A program made the position numbers and the translations under genes. A stretch of 64,000 nucleotides of DNA. Source: CAVSJR01 sp963728285. GTDB taxonomy: Bacteria; Actinomycetota; UBA4738; HRBIN12. A model generated the notes under the pieces. That model made no database searches, was not told the origin of the DNA, and saw nothing but the letters and a program-made list of their open reading frames with translations. The stretch spans positions 310,001-374,000 of the forward strand of contig CAVSJR010000003.1 of assembly GCA_963728285.1 (NCBI GenBank), given 5' to 3'. Below, piece after piece: positions 59,405-64,000 of the stretch; the first letter of the stretch is position 1, and each line of letters opens with the position of its first letter.

Positions 59405-60568
59405 GTGCCTCGCATCTCGCCCTTCCGCGGCCTGCTGTTCGACGAAGCTCGGGTCGGTCCTCTTGCCGCCGCCACGGCTCCGCCGTACGACACGGTCGAT
59501 CGCGGGCTTCGTCGGCGCCTCACATCCTCGAGCCCGTACAACATCGTGCATCTGGACCTGCCCGAACTCGAACCCGCCGCCGATGCGGCCGACGATCAGT
59601 ATACGGGGGCGGCCACGCTGCTCCGTCGCTGGCGCGACGAGGGCGCCTTGCGACTGCTGTCGCGTCCGGCGATCTATCCCTACGAGATGCGCTATCGGTT
59701 CGAGGGCGAGCCCCGCCGCATCCGCGGACTGATGTGCGAGGTCGAACTCGAGCCCTGGGGCGGATCCATCGTTCCGCACGAGGACACGATGCCCGGCCCC
59801 GTCGAGGATCGCCTGCGGCTCGCCCGGGCGATTCGAACGAATCTCTCGGCCGTCTACGCCCTCTTCCCGGGCCCGCGACCGGACCTGCGCCGCTATCTGG
59901 ACGACGTGACGTCCTCGCCGCCGCGCCTGCGGGTGACCGACGAGGAGGGGGTCGAGCACCGCATGTGGGTGGTCGAGGGCGACGTCCCCGATCTTCCCAG
60001 CCACGATTCCCTGCTGATCGCCGACGGACATCATCGATACACCATGGCGTTGCGCTACAGGGAGGAGATGAGGGCCGCGCACGGGCCGGGGCCCTGGGAC
60101 GGCCAGATGATGTTCCTCGTCGACGCGGCCCTGGAGCGACCTCCCGTGCTGCCGATCCACCGGGTCCTTCGGGAGGCACCCGCTCCGGCGGCGGGCGAGC
60201 GCGTGCGCGATCTGGAGGAGCTGTCGGCGGCGCTCGACGACGAGCGCCTCACGTACGGCGTGATCCGACGAGAGGAAGGGTTGACCGTGCACGAGATCGG
60301 CAGCGTCGAGGGGCAGCCACCGACCGTGTGCGCGCTGACCGACCGGGTGGCGGCGCTGCGCAACGTCGCGGGTCTGCGGTTCACGCACGACGCGGTCGAG
60401 GCCGAGGCGTCGGTTCGCTCCGGCGAGGCCGCGGTCGCCTACCTGCTTCCGCCGACGAGCGCCGAACGCATCCGCGGGGTGATCGACGCGAGCCAACGCA
60501 TGCCGCAGAAGTCCACGTACTTCTGGCCGAAGCCGCGAACCGGGATGGTCCTGCGGCCGCTGGAGTGA
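59405..60568 (+). CDS. DUF1015 family protein
   Basis: 387-aa protein of the widespread but uncharacterised DUF1015 family. Signatures are ISPFRGLLFDEARVG, APPYDTVD, YNIVHLDLPE and LLIADGHHRYTMALRYREEM (in pieces), the last being the family hallmark. SerC-like or kinase-related roles have been proposed for relatives; nothing here decides. GTG 59405 fits the -10 box. In other bacteria the gene often lies near serine-pathway genes, which are absent here. Confidence 0.88.
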   Translation: MPRISPFRGLLFDEARVGPLAAATAPPYDTVDRGLRRRLTSSSPYNIVHLDLPELEPAADAADDQYTGAATLLRRWRDEGALRLLSRPAIYPYEMRYRFEGEPRRIRGLMCEVELEPWGGSIVPHEDTMPGPVEDRLRLARAIRTNLSAVYALFPGPRPDLRRYLDDVTSSPPRLRVTDEEGVEHRMWVVEGDVPDLPSHDSLLIADGHHRYTMALRYREEMRAAHGPGPWDGQMMFLVDAALERPPVLPIHRVLREAPAPAAGERVRDLEELSAALDDERLTYGVIRREEGLTVHEIGSVEGQPPTVCALTDRVAALRNVAGLRFTHDAVEAEASVRSGEAAVAYLLPPTSAERIRGVIDASQRMPQKSTYFWPKPRTGMVLRPLE

Positions 60569-60599
60569 GCTCCGGCTCCCCGTGGTGGCCGGCGATGCC

Positions 60600-60916
60600 C
60601 TATCCGCGATCCCCGTGGTCGAGCCTTCGATCCCGGTCGCGACCACCTCGGTGAGGCTGCGAGCGCCCGCTCCGCTCCGATAGAAGCGCCTGACGAGCTG
60701 CCCGTGAACCAGGACCGAGTCGCCCTTGGCGATCCCCTGGATCGCGGCCTTGCTCACGGTCGTGTGCCAGACGGCGACCGGGAGCGGGAGAAGGCGCCGT
60801 CCGGCCTCGGGGACGGAGAGGCGAAGCTCCGTGACCTCGTCCCCGGACGGCAGCCGTCGCTCCACCGGCTCGGCCGAGATGGTTCCCGCCAGCACGACGA
60901 CGTTGACCGTCACCAT
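60600..60916 (-). CDS. ssb: Single-stranded DNA-binding protein, short form, end frameshifted
   Basis: About 105-aa OB-fold protein: NVVVLAGTISAEPVERRLPSG, in pieces, ELRLSVPEAG, VPVAVWHTTVSKAAIQGIAKGD and GQLVRRFYRSGAGARSLTEVVA. The short size and basic end match the small actinobacterial SSB paralogue rather than the replicative SsbA with an acidic tail. After VVATGIE the open frame runs on into the antisense of DUF1015; another frame stops at 60600, so an indel near 60625 is likely. GGAG precedes ATG 60916, and TAGCGT (60949-60944) may be the -10 box. Confidence 0.75.
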
Positions 60917-61017
60917 GTGCGACTCCCCCCTTTCCGGTCGCGCACGCTAGCAGCCGCCGACGACAAACGAAGTTCCGACCCTTGCGTTTCGGGTGGCCAT
61001 CGACGACCGTTCCGGGC

Positions 61018-61491
61018 ATGCCGACCTGGGGGGAATTCAGCCGCGCGCGGCCCGAGCTGGCCAGGGCGGGACGGGCCCTCATGTATCAGTTCGGCGTGGG
61101 CCTGGCGTTCCTTGGAACCGTCCGAGGCGACGGCGGCCCTCGGGTCCATCCGATGTGTCCGTTGATCACCGACGAGGGGCTCTACGCCCTGCTCGTGCCC
61201 TCCCCGAAGCGAGACGACCTGCACAGGGACGGCCGGTACGCGATGCACTGCTTTCCGGCCGACGACAACGAGGACGCCTTCTATCTCACGGGCGCGGCCC
61301 GACAGGTCGAGGATCGCGGCGTGGAGGAGGCCGTGCGCGCGCAGTTCCTCGCCGAGCGCCGCATGGATGCGCCGCCGACCGGATTCGCCGACTACGAGCC
61401 CTTCGAGTTCGACATCGAACGGTGTCTGCACACCGTGACCACGGGCCACGGCGACGAGAGCCCTCGCCACGAGGTCTGGCGCGCACCGTAG
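61018..61491 (+). CDS. Pyridoxamine 5'-phosphate oxidase-like flavin/F420-binding protein
   Basis: About 157-aa split-barrel protein. WGEFSRARPELARAG leads into VGLAFLGTVRGDGGPRVHPMCPLITDEGLYALL (in pieces), a PNPOx-fold core. The HPM after PRV is typical of the actinobacterial flavin or F420 split-barrel proteins, so the cofactor is uncertain and PLP synthesis is unlikely. ATG 61018 is preferred over the upstream codon at 60982; a weak promoter TTGCGT-17-GACCGT (60982-61010) sits before it. Confidence 0.78.
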   Translation: MPTWGEFSRARPELARAGRALMYQFGVGLAFLGTVRGDGGPRVHPMCPLITDEGLYALLVPSPKRDDLHRDGRYAMHCFPADDNEDAFYLTGAARQVEDRGVEEAVRAQFLAERRMDAPPTGFADYEPFEFDIERCLHTVTTGHGDESPRHEVWRAP

Positions 61492-61523
61492 GCCCCTCGC
61501 GGCGCGGCGCACGCGACCGCCGG

Positions 61524-61529
61524 TACACT
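61524..61529 (+). promoter_or_regulatory. -10 box TACACT for the metallo-hydrolase gene
   Basis: TACACT ends 6 nt before GTG 61536, predicting a leaderless transcript and fixing the start. Confidence 0.5.
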
Positions 61530-61535
61530 CGGCCC

Positions 61536-62516
61536 GTGCAGGAGACGTTCCCGGTCGCGGACGGCATCACGGCGATCGACACGAAGATGGTGGGCCGCTA
61601 CCTCGTCACCTCCGGCTACCTCCTCGATGCCGAGGAGCCGATCCTGGTCGAGACGGGTCCGGCGACCTCGGCCGAGGCGGTGACGCGCGGGCTCGAGTCC
61701 CTCGGCGTGAGCGCCGATCAGCTCGCGCACATCCTCGTGACGCACATCCACCTGGATCACGCCGGCGGCGTCGGCACGCTCGCACGGCGCTATCCGAACG
61801 CGACGATCTGGGTGCACGAGCGCGGCGCGCGGCATCTCGCGGATCCGGCCAAGCTCGTGGCGAGCACGGCGCGCGTCTACGGGGAGGAGCGCATGCGGGA
61901 GTTCTTCGGCGACGTGCTCCCCACCCCCGCGGATCGGCTCCGAGCCATCGGCGAAGCCGACGAGGTTCGCCTCGGCGACCGGTCCCTCGAGGTGCTCCAC
62001 ACGCCCGGACACGCCTCCCACCACGTCGCGCTGGTCGACTCGAGGACCGGGGCGGTCTTCACCGGCGACGCGCTCGGCGTTCACCTGCCGGACGTGGGGG
62101 TCCTGCGCCCGGCCACTCCCCCGCCGGAGTTCGACATCGAGCTCGCCTGCGCGAGCATCATGCGAATCCGCGAGCGCGCCGACACGATGCTCCTCCTGTC
62201 CCATTTCGGCCCGGTGGGCGACGTGGGGGGAATCTGTGAGCTCGCCGCCGCGCGAATCCGCCGATGGGGCGAGGTCGTCCACGACGCGCTGCGAACCGAC
62301 GACGACATCGACCGGATCTCGGCGCTGTTGAAGGAGGAGGGCGCGCGAGAATACCTCCAGGACAGCGGGGAACCCATCGACCTCGAGCGATACGACGTCC
62401 TCTCGAGCATCCGCATGAACGCCGCGGGGCTGATCCGATACTGGAAGCAACGGGCCGAGCGCGAGGCGGAGGAGGCGCTTCGGGCCGCGGAGATCTCCCC
62501 GGAGGCAGGCGGCTGA
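61536..62516 (+). CDS. Metallo-beta-lactamase-fold hydrolase
   Basis: 326-aa MBL-fold enzyme. The metal motif is VTHIHLDHAGG (HxHxDH, about residues 68-78), further His in LHTPGHASHH, Asp in VFTGDALG and a late His in LLSHFGPVGD. An extra C-terminal helical region of about 90 residues follows (RRWGEVVHDAL...RYWKQRAEREAEE). It resembles glyoxalase II-like or BLACT-type hydrolases; substrate unknown. Its stop lies 2 bp from the stop of the convergent TPR gene. Confidence 0.88.
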   Translation: MQETFPVADGITAIDTKMVGRYLVTSGYLLDAEEPILVETGPATSAEAVTRGLESLGVSADQLAHILVTHIHLDHAGGVGTLARRYPNATIWVHERGARHLADPAKLVASTARVYGEERMREFFGDVLPTPADRLRAIGEADEVRLGDRSLEVLHTPGHASHHVALVDSRTGAVFTGDALGVHLPDVGVLRPATPPPEFDIELACASIMRIRERADTMLLLSHFGPVGDVGGICELAAARIRRWGEVVHDALRTDDDIDRISALLKEEGAREYLQDSGEPIDLERYDVLSSIRMNAAGLIRYWKQRAEREAEEALRAAEISPEAGG

Positions 62517-62518
62517 GG

Positions 62519-63212
62519 CTACGCCAGCCGGGCCGCGCGCTCCGCGGTGTCGAAGACGCCCGGGTCGTGGCGCATGATCTTGCGGAACTGCTCCGCGGCC
62601 TCCTTCGGCCTTCCGGCCCGCTCGAGGATATCGCCGGTCACGTACCACAGCCGCAGCACGTAGTCTCGCCCGACGTCATCGTTGGTCTTCGCGCGCCGCA
62701 GGAGCGCGAGCGCCTCCTCGTAGCGGCCGAGGTCCGCGAGCGCCGACGCGCCCACGACCGCCGCCTCGGCCTTGGATTCGTTCGGGATCCGGGCGTGGAG
62801 CGCCTCCTCCACGACGGGAACCACGCGATCCAGCTTGCCGGTGGCTCGCAGGGAGTCGGCGATCAGGTGGTTCTGGTCTCGCCGCCCCGACATTCGCCGG
62901 TAGGTCTGGAGCTCCGAGAGGGCCTGGGGGAATCGCTCGAGCCGGTACAACGCCATGCCCGAGCACCTCCCGCACCGTCGGGGAGCGCGAGGCGAGGCCC
63001 TTGGCCTTCTCCGCCTCCGCCGCGGCTCCCTTCGCGTCCCCTCGCTCGAGGAGCTCGACGGCGCGGCCGAGCCGTGCCCGGGCGTCGTCGGCCCGACCCG
63101 GGCGGGCGGTCCGCCGAAGCTCGTCCTCGACGTCGCGGGGCAGGCTCGCCCCGCGGGGAGCGGGACGAGGACTCTTCTTGCCGGACGGTCGCGGGCGTAG
63201 AGGTTTGGCCAT
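62519..63212 (-). CDS. Tetratricopeptide-repeat protein, frameshifted
   Basis: About 230-aa TPR protein when corrected. A basic, Pro-rich N-terminus (AKPLRPRPSGKKSPRPAPRG) is followed by helical repeats: AVELLERGDAKGAAAEAEKAKGL, ALYRLERFPQALSELQTYRRM and SALADLGRYEEALALLRRAKT (in pieces). One extra base in a GGG run at about 62958 splits REVLG/MALYRL. ATG 63212 follows TACGCT (63228-63223) by 10 nt. No enzymatic motif. The role is unknown; it is separate from the smaller TPR gene at 59 kb. Confidence 0.78.
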
Positions 63213-63296
63213 CGGTGAGGTCAGCGTACCCCGACGCCGGGGCACACCGGAGGTCGCGCGATGGGGAGGGGCTTCGCCGAGCGGGGTGTCAGGCGG

Positions 63297-64000
63297 TCAG
63301 GCCGTGAGCTCGTAGATGCCGACCGAATCGCTGAAGTACAGGGAGCCGTTCGGCGCCGATTCCACGGTGAAGACGAACCGGTTGTTCGGCAGGGCGATCG
63401 CGACCGACCGGATGCGCATGCGGTTGGACGAGATGCTCGCCTGACGGATCCCGCTCCTCGGCGCTCCGTCCGGGGCGCCCATATCGAGGAAGTAGCCGAA
63501 GAACAGATCGCCCTCGGCGCCGGCGCCCAGGCCGCACGAGGAGCAGAACGACATGCCGTCCGGGGTGATCACCGGCGCGAAGAAGGCCTTGGGAAGCACC
63601 GGACGGGGGCCGTCCTGGTTGGTGTTGAGCGGAGCCTCCGGGGGCGTCGAGCACGTCGCGTGGGTCCCCCATCCGTAGTTCCGTCCGGGGATGATGCGGT
63701 TGATCTCGTCGTTGCACTCGGGACCCGCCTCGGACTGCCAGAGGGCGCCCGAGACGGGGTCGAACGCCAGCCCGAATCCGTTGCGGTGCCCGTAATCGTA
63801 GAGGTAGCCGTTCACTCCCGGGCGCCCGACGAACGGGTTGTCGGCCGGGATCTCACCCTTCGGGGTCATGCGGATCACCTTGCCGAAGACGTTGGAGAGG
63901 TCCTGCGCGTTGGCCGGGGCGGTCTTCTCGCCGATCAACGCGTACAGCATGCCGTCGGGCCCGAACGCCAGCTCGCCGCCGTTGTGAGCCGGCCCGACCG
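63297..64000 (-). CDS. PQQ-dependent sugar (glucose/sorbosone) dehydrogenase, partial
   Basis: The reverse strand is open from 63297 to the right edge, about 234 residues of the C-terminal part. GPAHNGGELAFGPDGMLY, GKVIRMTPKGEIPADNPF, YGHRNGFGLAFDPVSGALWQSEAGP (in pieces), DEINRIIPGRNYGWGTHATC and GDLFFGYFLD are typical of the soluble GDH / sorbosone dehydrogenase beta-propeller. The HRN and the E-x-GP-x-x-x-DE-[IV]-N motif are strongly conserved. These proteins are usually exported; the signal peptide would lie outside the window. PQQ use is inferred from the family. Confidence 0.88.
   Translation of the reverse strand, partial: VGPAHNGGELAFGPDGMLYALIGEKTAPANAQDLSNVFGKVIRMTPKGEIPADNPFVGRPGVNGYLYDYGHRNGFGLAFDPVSGALWQSEAGPECNDEINRIIPGRNYGWGTHATCSTPPEAPLNTNQDGPRPVLPKAFFAPVITPDGMSFCSSCGLGAGAEGDLFFGYFLDMGAPDGAPRSGIRQASISSNRMRIRSVAIALPNNRFVFTVESAPNGSLYFSDSVGIYELTA

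Noticed and set aside
1..64000. CRISPR arrays, insertion sequences, prophage or attachment sites
   Set aside because: No regularly spaced repeats, transposase, integrase other than XerD, or direct repeats flanking the tRNA-Pro were seen by reading both strands.

Overview
The window is a GC-rich (about 70% by eye), gene-dense bacterial chromosome segment. Gene content and order point to an actinobacterium (Actinomycetota). The signs are paired WYL regulators of the PafB/PafC type beside tatA/tatC and a HelY helicase, DUF3866 and DUF4193 proteins, an Lnt-Ppm1 fusion, a gcvH / GarA-like FHA / FtsR / bifunctional nuclease / MerR / gcvP block, and a der-cmk-...-scpB-scpA-...-xerD-nudix-pyrG-mctB-steA-recN-nadK-tlyA block. 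The last two blocks follow the gene order I know from Mycobacterium tuberculosis around Rv1826-Rv1832 and Rv1691-Rv1713. I cannot name the class or genus. No phage, transposon, integron or CRISPR array was seen.

Layout. 1-9.4 kb: DUF3866 (leftward, cut by the window edge), then rightward pafB-pafC, a zinc-ribbon protein, a small membrane protein, tatA, tatC, an anchored exported protein, a hydrolase and helY. 9.4-11.4 kb: lipid kinase and a frameshifted M24 peptidase. 11.4-16.5 kb (leftward): cysS, a divergent multi-TM FtsH-like protease with an overlapping lipoprotein gene, and an Lrp/AsnC regulator. 16.5-18.9 kb (rightward): a compact reverse transcriptase preceded by a hairpin-rich leader, then an amidohydrolase. 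18.9-19.1 kb: a probable free-standing small RNA gene. 19.2-22.4 kb: DUF4193, Lnt-Ppm1 fusion, single-domain response regulator. 22.5-33 kb (mostly leftward): cupredoxin, gcvPB, gcvPA, a PD-(D/E)XK-like protein with a MerR regulator, two secreted CAP proteins (rightward), bifunctional nuclease, hpt, D-Ala-D-Ala carboxypeptidase, FtsR, GarA-like FHA, gcvH, pgsA. At 33.2 kb there is a tRNA-Pro(GGG). 33.3-57.2 kb is a very compact leftward block of housekeeping genes (der, cmk, aroA, tyrA, aroH, rluB-like, scpB, scpA, trpS, a degenerate M50 protein, deoA, a 39-codon ORF, deoB, a DksA-type protein, xerD, ald, nudix, pyrG, two envelope glycosyltransferase-type genes, mctB, steA, recN, nadK, tlyA, a Lys/Ala-tailed protein), mostly joined by 4-bp ATGA or GTGA overlaps. 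57.4-64 kb: rhomboid, HAD phosphatase, TPR, DUF1015, SSB, PNPOx-like, metallo-beta-lactamase fold, TPR, and a PQQ-dependent sugar dehydrogenase cut by the right edge.

Two features run through the whole window. First, genes that start transcription units mostly have a TANNNT-type -10 box ending 6-9 nt before an ATG or GTG, which predicts leaderless mRNAs; operon-internal genes use Shine-Dalgarno sequences or stop/start overlaps. This rule helped choose starts. Second, about 17 single-base frameshifts interrupt otherwise intact, often essential genes (pyrG, gcvH, gcvPB, tyrA, deoB, tlyA, scpB and others). Most look like one extra base in a short G/C run, so residual sequencing or assembly error is the likeliest cause. 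I give whole-gene spans and note the break.

The least-explained parts are the 16.5-17.4 kb reverse transcriptase with its structured leader, and the 18.95-19.06 kb RNA gene.
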